NCBI RefSeq assembly: GCF_014534745.1
Contig: NZ_JACVVP010000007.1
Coordinates: 156,002 to 220,001 of the forward strand
Reading direction: 5' to 3'
Length of the DNA: 64,000 nucleotides
Origin: Flammeovirga sp. EKP202
Lineage (GTDB): Bacteria; Bacteroidota; Bacteroidia; Cytophagales; Flammeovirgaceae
Position 1 is the stretch's first letter. The number at the start of each line of letters is the position of its first letter. Below the pieces are notes generated by a model, which was not told the origin of the DNA, made no database searches, and saw nothing but the letters and a program-made list of their open reading frames with translations. This document shows positions 17,622-26,162 of the stretch, in pieces. Position numbers and translations under genes: made by a program.

Positions 17622-19076
17622 TTATTTCAAACCAATTTTATTTCCTTTCCATCCTTTATCCCAAGTATTTTTTAATGGATGCGCTTCCGTATTCAACACA
17701 TATTTTTCAAAATCAAATACTTCCGATGGAGCAAAGAATAAATAACAATACTTCATTGTTTCCGCAAAGAAGAAACTCTCCAAAGTATCCCATTTCTCTT
17801 TTGTCTTCACATCTTTCAGCTGAACATAACCATTTTCAACTTGGCAGTACTTTTCAATGCTTTCAAACATTTTTTTGCCTTGCTCATAGTATTTATTATC
17901 ACCAGTACCTCTCCATACATAATAAGTAGACTCAATTGCCTCTGGCCTCATCATATAATACTCAGCTCCTTCATAGAAAGGTTGCATTGTAGTATAATCT
18001 ACCGCTTCAGGCTCAATGCCGTCTTTGAACCACATTTTATTGATAGATGCTTGTAACTTCTCAGCTCTGTCTAAATCACCATCCAATACATAACATAAGT
18101 TCCAGAAACAATCCAATGCACCGAATCGAGTACTCAATCTTTCACCCGTATTCATATCAGCCCAACCAATCCAGAACTCACCATCTACAGAAGTTGTATC
18201 TACTAAATATTTATTGACTGCATCTCTTGAAACGTTGTACCACTCCAATAAGTCTTCATCACCAAACAACAAATAACCCTTTAATAAGTACTCATAGTAA
18301 GCATCAATACCTCCTGAGATATGAGCTCTTGTATCTGCCCATTCTCCTGTATCTTGATCAATCCACGAACCTTGTAATCCTGTCTTACCTCTTCGATCAT
18401 AAGACGCTTTGATACCTCTTTTACACAATTCATAGTATTTATCATCTCCAGTCAATTTCGATAAAACGCCATATTCCAATAACATTGAACCAATTTCACA
18501 TGGGTTAGTGCCCTGACCACTTACTTTACCTGTACGTAGGTTTACCAAACGGTAAGGAATTCCTGTAGGTGAATCAAAAACAGGAATCATTCTATCACCA
18601 AGGTCTTTGGCTAACTCTAAGAATCTAGGGTCACCATCCAATTGGTAGGAAGAAAGTAAACCGCCTAAAATTCGAATTGCAATTTCAAATTGTTGTACGT
18701 CTAAGTCTTTATCAAAATCTAATTCAGAGAAAATTAAATCCTTACATTCTTTCATTTCCTCTTCTAATCCCATTAAGTACATGGTAGAAAAAGCATCTAC
18801 AGGCGTCATCAATAGCGACTCCGCATACCAGTTATGCCCTTTTTCTGAGATTGGGTTTACTGCATCTAATCCTTTTGCATAATTCATATAGGCTCTCCAC
18901 CCTTTCTTAAATGCCGTTTTAACTCTCTCTTGATATTGTTGTTTTTCCTTAAGTGAAATTTCCTCTGTAGCTGTTTCTTTTGTAACGCTAGTAGCAGTTG
19001 TACATGAAGTTGCAAATAATGTAGTTGATGCCACTAAAATTGTGGCTACTAATGATTTTTTGATGGTAGTTTTCAT
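17622..19076 (-). CDS. GH47-family (alpha-mannosidase class I-like) lipoprotein
   Basis: 484 aa from the ATG at 19074-19076; the frame is open further but the signal peptide starts here. A lipobox LFATSC lies within the first 25 residues, so the mature protein is a lipoprotein in the envelope. The rest fits the GH47 (alpha/alpha)-barrel: FSTMYLMGLEEEM, RILGGLLSSYQL, GGIDAYYEYLLKGYLLFG, RPEAIESTYYVWRGTGD, ESFFFAETMKYCYLLF-like ending and the terminal NTEAHPL with the Ca-binding Thr. GH47 enzymes trim alpha-1,2-mannose and are mainly eukaryotic; bacterial members are few. It is the last gene of an operon with a glycyl radical enzyme, which is an unexpected pairing. The substrate is unproven. 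Confidence 0.85.
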   Translation of the reverse strand: MKTTIKKSLVATILVASTTLFATSCTTATSVTKETATEEISLKEKQQYQERVKTAFKKGWRAYMNYAKGLDAVNPISEKGHNWYAESLLMTPVDAFSTMYLMGLEEEMKECKDLIFSELDFDKDLDVQQFEIAIRILGGLLSSYQLDGDPRFLELAKDLGDRMIPVFDSPTGIPYRLVNLRTGKVSGQGTNPCEIGSMLLEYGVLSKLTGDDKYYELCKRGIKASYDRRGKTGLQGSWIDQDTGEWADTRAHISGGIDAYYEYLLKGYLLFGDEDLLEWYNVSRDAVNKYLVDTTSVDGEFWIGWADMNTGERLSTRFGALDCFWNLCYVLDGDLDRAEKLQASINKMWFKDGIEPEAVDYTTMQPFYEGAEYYMMRPEAIESTYYVWRGTGDNKYYEQGKKMFESIEKYCQVENGYVQLKDVKTKEKWDTLESFFFAETMKYCYLFFAPSEVFDFEKYVLNTEAHPLKNTWDKGWKGNKIGLK

Positions 19077-19114
19077 TTTAAAAATTAGATAATGGTTATT
19101 GTTAAGTATATAAT

Positions 19115-19528
19115 TTATTTCCAAATATTGTTGATCTCATTTAAGAATTGAGTTTCTTGTGATGCATTAAAATCATAAAACTCAAAGTCACCCAAATGTG
19201 TGTTATCTTTTTCAATAATTAAGACTTTTGCCCTTTCTTGCAATGCAATGGTATGCCATACATTTTTAGGAATATTATAGGTCACACCTTCTTTCATTTC
19301 TTCCATATCATAATGGATACTATCATTTTCGATAGAAGCTGCTACCAAAATTGCTTTTCCTGTTATTAATAAAAAAGCTTCATCCGTTTGGTAATGAATA
19401 TCCAATTTCTTGATATTCTCGGGCTTTGCTCCTTCTGAATAATTCAATTGAGCTACTTGCCAACCTTCCTGAATCAGAAAAGGATTATAACCTTCTGATT
19501 CGTGTGTATATCTTTCAGTAATATTCAT
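19115..19528 (-). CDS. small cupin-fold protein
   Basis: 137 aa. The centre reads as a cupin barrel: DIHYQTDEAFLLITGKAILVA (motif 1 region, with H45 and E51), then GVTYNIPKNVWHTIALQERAKVLIIE (motif 2 region with the conserved Pro and His). Not all classical metal ligands are present in order, so metal binding is uncertain. Small cupins often act as sugar-phosphate isomerases, mutarotases or sensors. The gene lies between the glycyl radical enzyme, which ends 2 bp upstream, and the GH47 gene, so it is clearly part of that operon. Its role could be to handle the sugar-like substrate or product; this is inference. Confidence 0.7.
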   Translation of the reverse strand: MNITERYTHESEGYNPFLIQEGWQVAQLNYSEGAKPENIKKLDIHYQTDEAFLLITGKAILVAASIENDSIHYDMEEMKEGVTYNIPKNVWHTIALQERAKVLIIEKDNTHLGDFEFYDFNASQETQFLNEINNIWK

Positions 19529-19530
19529 AC

Positions 19531-21684
19531 TTAATTCTCTAATATTCTGTCCACAACTAGCTGTCTGAACTCTTTCGAAAGCATCGCAAAATAAGCGGTA
19601 AAACCTGTAATTCTCACCACTAAATCAGGATATAGATCAGGATTTTCGTGTGCTGTCAATACTTGTTCTTTATCCATAATATTCACATTGATTAGTGTTC
19701 CTCCCAACTCAAAGTGTGTTTTAATAATGGCACCTATGATCTCTGCATGTTCTTGTTTGGCTAAAGACGGATCCAATTCCCATTGCATTGGAGCCGTATT
19801 TCCATACCCCGGTTGCACTTTGGCAATTGCTGATGCTAAAGCGAGTGAACCTCCATCCACTACAAAACCAGGTGTAGGGTTCGCTCCATGATTGATTGGC
19901 TCTCCTCCTTTTCTTCCGTTTGGAGTAGCTTTTACTTTTTTACCTAGGCCAACGGTATTGGCCCAAGAGAAAAGCCCTGGAATAAAGCACTGGTTTTGCT
20001 CAGCATCCGATTCATTTTTCACTAAAGCTGAAAAATGTTCTGCAATTAAACTCGCCCATTTGTCACCTTTGGCATCTCCCTGCCCATATCTTTCACTGTT
20101 TTGAAGCAATGTTCGAATTCTCTCCCCATTTTCATCTTCAAAATTAGAATTGAGATGAGATTGTAAATCTTCCCAGCTTAAACGTTTTTCTTCTTCAATT
20201 CTTTGCTCAATAGCTGCAAATGAATCGGCTACAATTGCTATTCCCGCTCCATCAATGGAGAGGTTATAATACATTGCACCACCATCACTGACGTCTCTCC
20301 CTTTTTCCAAAGGTCCGTAAGACAATAAATTCAGAATCAGTTCAGGCTCGTTGTATTTTTGATACTTCAAATGATGCTTAATTCCATCAGCCGCCGTAGT
20401 TACCGCTTTAGCTAAATGTGCTGTAAATTTACCCCAAAGTTCAGCAGTACTTTTGATTTCTGAAGATGTCATTACTTCCTCAAAAGCCACCTCAAATACT
20501 TTGGCCATATTGACTTTCACAAGATCATTCATGGTATATTCCAAACCCGGCAAAGACATCCAATTACATCCCACTGCAATTCTTTTTCTAGCCAACTCTT
20601 CTGAATACCCATTTTTCATAAAGCCACTAATCAATCCTTTGTCTCCTGAAAAACGTGGCCAGGCATTTTTATGCTTAATCAAGTACTCCAATGATCGGTC
20701 AAATAATTCCTGATTCATATGATCATGCACTCGAACAGTAATATTTAATGAGGTATTGATCTTGTCTGCTGCTTCAAGAATTAAAAAAGAAATCTCAGAA
20801 GATACATCACCTCCATTACCATCAGGTCCTCCCAATTGCCAGTAAATAGGGTCATTGATTAGAAAACATGACAAATAATAAATAGCTTCTTCTTTGTCAA
20901 TGATTCCATTCTTTATATCATTTTCGAAATACGGCTGTAAAAGCGTATCAATTTGTCCACCGGCTCCATCTCGGTTGTACGTCCTTGAGGCAAGGTGGAA
21001 CCAAATAATCCATTGGCACGCTTGACGCAATGTTTTCGGCGGATGATGAAGAATAGCTCTATTAGTCTCTCGCATCTTGAGAAGGTTTTCTCTTGACAAA
21101 GGATCTTCTACCTTTTGTATCATCAATGCCAACTCATCAATGTGTCTTTTGATCCAACCTTGAATGCTGACAATTGCTCTTTTATGAGCTTGATAAAATA
21201 CTTCTTGCTCTTCTCCTTGATTAATAGCTGCAGAAGTTTCGATCTTTTTCAATAATCCACCCCAACCCAATTGCAAGCCTAATTCAAAATCAGGTGCAAA
21301 GTGAGCATCATCGCCAATGCCATGAATAATATCATATTTTTCTTGATTTGCAATAAGATGGGTAAAAGGGTACGATGGATTCCATTTGTTGGGACGCATT
21401 TTTGACATGAAATAAATCCAGCGTCCTGCAAATGCATCATTTTCATCAATATAAGTTGGATGGTTATCCATCAAATCGCAGAAGTTATCTGTCCAACCTT
21501 TTATTCCATAAAAAGAACCATCCTCATGGTTTGGGATAATTTCCCAACCTTCATCAGGTACAGCAATTCTACCATAATCGTCTTCATCCAAAAGGCCTTC
21601 TTTACGGATCTTTTCTTTTGTCTGAAATGCTTTCGCTCTTTTCAGGTTCTCAATTTTTTGTAAGTAATATTCTTTCATGTCCAT
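19531..21684 (-). CDS. glycyl radical enzyme (PFL-like), atypical cysteine loop
   Basis: 717 aa, shorter than pyruvate formate-lyase (about 760) and choline or diol lyases (about 790-850). The C-terminal glycyl radical site is RITGFTAYF with G694. The segment TPNGRKGGEPINHGANPTPG near residue 587 is the conserved pre-glycyl loop, and RNRDGAGGQ-type and IPGLFSW blocks fit the barrel. The thiyl-radical loop is VGCNWMSLPG with C373. Dehydratases and C-C/C-N lyases of this superfamily usually have GC-x-E, with Glu as general base, while pyruvate formate-lyase has two adjacent Cys. Here neither is present. An ordinary pyruvate formate-lyase or diol dehydratase is therefore unlikely, and the reaction is unknown. 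It abuts its activase upstream and the cupin downstream. Oxygen-sensitive chemistry implies use in low-oxygen conditions. Confidence 0.9.
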   Translation of the reverse strand: MDMKEYYLQKIENLKRAKAFQTKEKIRKEGLLDEDDYGRIAVPDEGWEIIPNHEDGSFYGIKGWTDNFCDLMDNHPTYIDENDAFAGRWIYFMSKMRPNKWNPSYPFTHLIANQEKYDIIHGIGDDAHFAPDFELGLQLGWGGLLKKIETSAAINQGEEQEVFYQAHKRAIVSIQGWIKRHIDELALMIQKVEDPLSRENLLKMRETNRAILHHPPKTLRQACQWIIWFHLASRTYNRDGAGGQIDTLLQPYFENDIKNGIIDKEEAIYYLSCFLINDPIYWQLGGPDGNGGDVSSEISFLILEAADKINTSLNITVRVHDHMNQELFDRSLEYLIKHKNAWPRFSGDKGLISGFMKNGYSEELARKRIAVGCNWMSLPGLEYTMNDLVKVNMAKVFEVAFEEVMTSSEIKSTAELWGKFTAHLAKAVTTAADGIKHHLKYQKYNEPELILNLLSYGPLEKGRDVSDGGAMYYNLSIDGAGIAIVADSFAAIEQRIEEEKRLSWEDLQSHLNSNFEDENGERIRTLLQNSERYGQGDAKGDKWASLIAEHFSALVKNESDAEQNQCFIPGLFSWANTVGLGKKVKATPNGRKGGEPINHGANPTPGFVVDGGSLALASAIAKVQPGYGNTAPMQWELDPSLAKQEHAEIIGAIIKTHFELGGTLINVNIMDKEQVLTAHENPDLYPDLVVRITGFTAYFAMLSKEFRQLVVDRILEN

Positions 21685-22569
21685 TTATTTTTTTATCAAA
21701 TTTGACCAATATTGGAACTCAGAATGACTCATTTCATTAATATGTGCTAGGTTATATTCCAAACCCAAGTTTTTATATTTCTGCTCTCCTAGTTTATGAT
21801 AAGGATTGAGCTTAAACTGCTTGCAGTTAGAAAGCTGATGGACAAAATCATTGATAGCAAGAAGCTCTTCCTTAATGTTATTGGCAGTAGGTATCAAGGG
21901 GGTTCTTAATTCATAACTCACTTTTTCATTATCCAACTGCTTAATGTTAGACAACACTTTTTGATTATCAGTAAAAGTCCATTTTTTATGTTTCTCTGCA
22001 TTGATAAATTTCAAATCCACTAACCAATGGTCAACATAAGGCAGGAATTTCGAAATAATATTCCAAGAAACGTTGAAGTTTGATTCCACTACAACGTTCA
22101 AGTCTTTTGATTTAAAATATTGAATAGTTTCCAATAAAAATTGGTGCTGCAACAAAGGCTCTCCTCCTGAAAAAGTTACTCCACCACCGGTAGAATTAAA
22201 GAAAGGAATATCTTTTTCAATGGCTTTATACAATGCTTCTGATGAGTATATTTCACCTACTTGATGCATAGCTCCAGAATAACAAACCTTTGTACAATCT
22301 CCATTATGCTTACATAAATTGACATTATAGTGTACTTTACCGTTGTGCATTGACAATGCTTCAGAACCGCAAACTTCCACACATGCACCACAAGAAATAC
22401 ATTTCTGTTCAATTCTTTCTATTTGAGCTTTCTGAGAAAAGGTTTCAGGGTTATGACACCACAAACACCTCATATTGCACCCTTTCAAGAAGATAACAGT
22501 GCGAATACCATGACCGTCATGTAAAGAAAGCCGCTGTAAATTTGTAATCATTCCTTTTTCCAAAACCAT
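21685..22569 (-). CDS. glycyl radical enzyme activase (radical SAM)
   Basis: 294 aa from the ATG at 22567-22569, preceded by AGAGGAG about 8 bp upstream, an unusually good Shine-Dalgarno for this genome; a TTG directly before is ignored. The radical SAM motif is CNMRCLWC (C31, C35, C38) with GGGVTFSGGEP for SAM. An inserted ferredoxin domain has a complete first set CISCGACVEVC (C57, C60, C63, C67), but the second set reads CKHNGDCTKVC (C86, C92, C96) with Asn where one Cys would be expected. The enzyme abstracts H from the glycine of the following glycyl radical enzyme; the stop touches that gene's start. It is first in the operon behind a palindromic operator candidate. Confidence 0.93.
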   Translation of the reverse strand: MVLEKGMITNLQRLSLHDGHGIRTVIFLKGCNMRCLWCHNPETFSQKAQIERIEQKCISCGACVEVCGSEALSMHNGKVHYNVNLCKHNGDCTKVCYSGAMHQVGEIYSSEALYKAIEKDIPFFNSTGGGVTFSGGEPLLQHQFLLETIQYFKSKDLNVVVESNFNVSWNIISKFLPYVDHWLVDLKFINAEKHKKWTFTDNQKVLSNIKQLDNEKVSYELRTPLIPTANNIKEELLAINDFVHQLSNCKQFKLNPYHKLGEQKYKNLGLEYNLAHINEMSHSEFQYWSNLIKK

Positions 22570-22614
22570 CAATCGACTCCTCTAGGTTTATAATTCCTTT
22601 CGTTTCATCAATTA

Positions 22615-22646
22615 CAAAGTAAAGGGGTATTGAATAATTATTCAAT
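22615..22646 (-). promoter_or_regulatory. promoter and palindromic operator of the glycyl radical operon
   Basis: On the minus strand a -33 TTG at 22643-22645 is followed after 20 bp by TTACTTTG at 22615-22622, one mismatch from TAnnTTTG. A perfect 18-bp palindrome centred on TTGAATAATTATTCAA (22629-22646) overlaps the -33 element and spacer. This position suits a repressor or a dimeric activator. Confidence 0.5.
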
Positions 22647-22718
22647 TTATAGTAGTGTACTCCAACGTGTATTCATGATACTCTCACGCTATTCTTATTT
22701 TTCATTAAAAAAGAAAAA

Positions 22719-22736
22719 GGCTACCTATTGGCAGCC
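22719..22736 (-). terminator. intrinsic terminator of the propeller/LuxR regulator
   Basis: On the minus strand GGCTGCC pairs with GGTAGCC around AATA and is followed by a T-rich tract. It lies about 12 bp after the regulator stop and separates it from the glycyl radical operon. Confidence 0.85.
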
Positions 22737-22747
22737 TTAATATTTAT

Positions 22748-25732
22748 TTAAAACCTTGTAATCATTTTGGTTAGGGATTTTCTTTTCTCCAACCCTATCT
22801 TTTTCCTAATTCTATAGCGGGAGGTTTCGAGTGTCCTCACACTGACATTCATCAATGTGGCAATCTCCTGATTTTCTAAATCCATCCTTAAGTAAGCACA
22901 GATCCTTAATTCTCTTTTACTAAGGTCAGGATATTCCAGCTTGAATCGCTCTAAAAAGTTATCATGAGATTTATTGAATTGATGTTCGAATTTATCCCAA
23001 TAATCATGATCATCACTTTCCTTATTAATTTCTTTTACAATCGTCCTAATTTTACGCTTCTCTGTACTCCCCAGATTAGCCGACAATTCTTCCAGTTTTT
23101 GTTTTACCTGTTGTAAACTCTGATTTTTATGAAGATGACTAATTGTAATGTTAGTCAATTCACTTTTTGTCGAATCTAATTCTTTTTCTAGCGTTGTATT
23201 CTGAATTTTTATTTTCTCTCTTTCTGCTTCAATGCTTTCTAATGCAAATTGCTTTTTGACATTCATTATTCTTACCTTCTGCAAGAAATAAAGCACTAAT
23301 AAGAATAATAAAAACATGAGTATTCTAAACCATGTCGATTGCCAAAAAGGTGCATTGACGATAACATTAATGGAAGCCCCCTCTTTATTCCAAACTCCAT
23401 GATTATTCGAAGCGATCACTTTAAAAGTATATTTCCCTGGGTCCAAGTTGGTGTAAGTGGCAATTCTTCTATCACCAACGTAATTCCATTTTGTATCAAA
23501 GCCCGACAGCTTATAAGCATATTGATTTCTCTCTGTTTCGGTAAAATTCAATGCACAATAATTGAAATTAAAAACTGATTGATCATAGTCCAGTTCAATC
23601 GTTTCAGTTTCTAGCACTGATTTTTTAAGAATAGAAGCAGAATCTAATGGAAGTTGAGGGACATTAAAAATATCAAAACCTGTAATATATACTGGTGGAG
23701 CAACTTCGTTTTCACCCAACATCTGAGGATTAAAAATTGTAATCCCTTCAGTACCTCCTATCAATATTTCTCCGCGTTTATTTTTCTCCAGGGAGTTGTA
23801 ATTAAACGAGTTGTTTGAAATATGAAAACTGACAATCTCCTCATCTGACAATGACATTTTTGAGATATAATTTTTCGAAACGATGATCAAATTACCTCTA
23901 TTATCAGAGTTGATATTCAATATGGGCAATTGTGGTATACCATCCTCTTCTGTCAATACCTTCAACTCATTACTTTCCGGAAGGTATTTCACTAAACCTT
24001 CAGCAGTAGCCATCCAAATGTGTCTTAACTTATCTTCATACACTGCCCTCACATAATTGAAGTTGTGATTCTTTGCAATTAAATCCTGCATTAAGTCAAA
24101 AGTCCATTGGCCTGTTTTTCTTTCAAAACGCAACACGCCACTATCGGTACTAAACCATACATTTGAAAGTGCATCTTCGTACATATGGTAAACATGTATT
24201 TGTCCTGCGTCAAGGTAATCAAGATTAAGTTTTATACATTCTTTATTCACTGGATCATATTGAGCGATGCCCCCTCCTAAAGTACCCATCCATGTAATCC
24301 CCTTTGAATCTGTCAGAAGTGACCAAATATTATTACTCGTCAGACAACCATCATCCTTCATTTGTCTTTTCAAGTGATAGTATTTACCGGTACTCTTTTC
24401 AATCACTCTGAGCCCTTCATTGTAAGTACCAATCACCAAGTTCCCCAACGAGTCTTCTGTAATAGCTTTTACAACATCTACTGCAAAATCATTGATCTCT
24501 TTGCCATCAATATCAAAATGTTTAAAGTAGTTTTCATTATGATCTGATTGTTGATGTAAACCTCCCCAATCAGAACCTGCCCAGAGCTTTCCTTTTTTAT
24601 CATAGAACAATGAAAGTACAGGCTTATTCGGTAAAGTATTTTCGTTGCAAGGTATATGACCAATCTGTCTAAAAAAGTTCTTTCTAGGGTCAAACTTATC
24701 CACACCTTCTAAATAAGCACCAAGCCAAATATTTTCTTCTCTGTCTTTGTACAGACTCCATAAAACATCCGTTGACAATGACAATGGATCTACTTTAGAA
24801 TGTTTATGCGACTCAAAGTATTTTGTATTCACATCAAAAACATCCAAACCAGCCCCATCGGTGGCCAACCATAGTTTATTACTGACTTGTAAAATATCTT
24901 TGATATTGTTGCTACTAGGGCCTTTACCAGGCTCTCCCTTCAGGTACGTAGTGTATTCGCCAGTCAATAAATTATATTCAGCTAATCCTCCACTGTTACT
25001 CCCCACATAAAGCAAGGTATCATTGTAGATAAGTAAGTTTTTCTTGGCGTTGTCATCTATACCTTTGAGAGGTAAATGCGTATATTCAACCTCCGAAAAC
25101 TTTTGAGTGTTTTTGTCATAGACACATAGTTTTCTATTGTCTGTGGCCAACCAAATACGGTTCCACTTATCTTCTACGATATCGTAAATAGAAGCCCCGT
25201 TGATGGTGTTGTTATTCCCCTCTTCGTAATAGTATTTCTTAAACTGCTTTCTATCTTTTGATATGATAGAAAGTCCACCACTTGCTCCAATCCAAAGCTG
25301 TTTTTCATCATCTTCAATCATACAGTTTACGGAGACACTAGGTACCATCCTATCTTCTTGCCATCCCCCTGTATAATGTTCGAAAGTTTCATCGATAGGA
25401 TTAAAAACACTGACCCCATTATTCAAAAGTCCAATCCATAATAATCCAGTATGATCTTCTATGATCGAAGATATCATATTATCGTTTGGCCCTTTTTTAC
25501 TACCCATTTCGTAAGGGTAAACTTTCATTTCATAACCATCGTATCTGTTTAAACCTTTAAAGGTTCCGAACCACATGAAGCCTTTGCTATCTTGTAAAAT
25601 GGAATTTACAGTTGCGTCTGCAATTCCGTCTTCAGTACGTAAGTGTTCAAACTGCTTTTTGATATGTTGTGCGTGTGAAATTATGGGTACAACTAAGAAA
25701 GTTAGTGTTAAAAAAAATAATGCTTTTACCAT
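22748..25732 (-). CDS. membrane-bound propeller/Y_Y_Y regulator with LuxR-type DNA-binding domain
   Basis: 994 aa. A signal peptide (to about residue 21) is followed by two-component-regulator-propeller repeats up to about 640, recognised by recurring DSKGxxWxGT, DxxGxLWIG and NIWxG elements. A Y_Y_Y domain lies at about 715-795 (ERNQYAYKLSGFDTKWNYVGDRRIATYTNLDPGKYTFKVIASN), then one transmembrane helix at about 803-822 and a coiled coil to about 890. The C-terminus SKRELRICAYLRMDLENQEIATLMNVSVRTLETSRYRIRKKI is a LuxR-like helix-turn-helix. There is no kinase or receiver domain, so it is a one-piece transmembrane regulator that senses a periplasmic ligand and contacts DNA directly. It precedes the glycyl radical operon and lies near the polysaccharide locus, either of which it might control. 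Confidence 0.9.
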   Translation of the reverse strand: MVKALFFLTLTFLVVPIISHAQHIKKQFEHLRTEDGIADATVNSILQDSKGFMWFGTFKGLNRYDGYEMKVYPYEMGSKKGPNDNMISSIIEDHTGLLWIGLLNNGVSVFNPIDETFEHYTGGWQEDRMVPSVSVNCMIEDDEKQLWIGASGGLSIISKDRKQFKKYYYEEGNNNTINGASIYDIVEDKWNRIWLATDNRKLCVYDKNTQKFSEVEYTHLPLKGIDDNAKKNLLIYNDTLLYVGSNSGGLAEYNLLTGEYTTYLKGEPGKGPSSNNIKDILQVSNKLWLATDGAGLDVFDVNTKYFESHKHSKVDPLSLSTDVLWSLYKDREENIWLGAYLEGVDKFDPRKNFFRQIGHIPCNENTLPNKPVLSLFYDKKGKLWAGSDWGGLHQQSDHNENYFKHFDIDGKEINDFAVDVVKAITEDSLGNLVIGTYNEGLRVIEKSTGKYYHLKRQMKDDGCLTSNNIWSLLTDSKGITWMGTLGGGIAQYDPVNKECIKLNLDYLDAGQIHVYHMYEDALSNVWFSTDSGVLRFERKTGQWTFDLMQDLIAKNHNFNYVRAVYEDKLRHIWMATAEGLVKYLPESNELKVLTEEDGIPQLPILNINSDNRGNLIIVSKNYISKMSLSDEEIVSFHISNNSFNYNSLEKNKRGEILIGGTEGITIFNPQMLGENEVAPPVYITGFDIFNVPQLPLDSASILKKSVLETETIELDYDQSVFNFNYCALNFTETERNQYAYKLSGFDTKWNYVGDRRIATYTNLDPGKYTFKVIASNNHGVWNKEGASINVIVNAPFWQSTWFRILMFLLFLLVLYFLQKVRIMNVKKQFALESIEAEREKIKIQNTTLEKELDSTKSELTNITISHLHKNQSLQQVKQKLEELSANLGSTEKRKIRTIVKEINKESDDHDYWDKFEHQFNKSHDNFLERFKLEYPDLSKRELRICAYLRMDLENQEIATLMNVSVRTLETSRYRIRKKIGLEKRKSLTKMITRF

Positions 25733-25904
25733 TAGCTTTTAAATAGAACAATAAGTATATAAATATATCATTATAATGTATAAAAATACATATATAAGCG
25801 GTAGGAAGCAAATGTTAAACGTACGCTTATCTTAGATTTTCATTTCATCAATTTAGAAAGTTGACATGAAGTAAAAAATTGACTTTGCCCAATAGGTATA
25901 AAAA

Positions 25905-25934
25905 AATAGATAAGCAACGAATCACTTATCTATT
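25905..25934 (-). terminator. intrinsic terminator of the 60-aa gene
   Basis: A 10-bp perfect stem AATAGATAAG/CTTATCTATT with T7 on the minus strand, 45 bp after the stop of the small gene. Confidence 0.85.
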
Positions 25935-25979
25935 TCTTTCAATTTCTTCGAGTATGTGGATGATTAACCCTGCGGAAAA

Positions 25980-26162
25980 CTACCCTCTTGCCTGCTGAAA
26001 TCTGAGTTCGTTGAGTTCAACTTTGTGACGTTTCATACGTGCTCTTAAGTGCTCTGTATCCTTCAGTGAACAACCATTTCCTTCTAGGTACTTGATTCTT
26101 CCTTTAATAAAAGTTACTTGCTGTTCTAGCCTTTCGATAGCTGACAATATTGTGTTTTCCAT
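25980..26162 (-). CDS. 60-aa coiled-coil protein of unknown function
   Basis: Begins MENTILSAIERLEQQVTFIKGRIKYLEG. It is mostly helical with heptad-like spacing of Leu/Ile/Val and many charged residues, plus one cysteine (GNGCSLKD). No signal peptide or membrane segment is seen. Support for a real gene comes from the ATG start with an AT-rich leader and from a strong minus-strand terminator 45 bp beyond the stop. It stands alone between the regulator gene and the polysaccharide locus. I do not recognise the family. Confidence 0.6.
   Translation of the reverse strand: MENTILSAIERLEQQVTFIKGRIKYLEGNGCSLKDTEHLRARMKRHKVELNELRFQQARG

Noticed and set aside
19531..21684. Plain pyruvate formate-lyase annotation
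   Set aside because: The Cys-Cys pair is absent, the protein is shorter, and the gene is coupled to a cupin and a glycosidase, so only the general superfamily is claimed.
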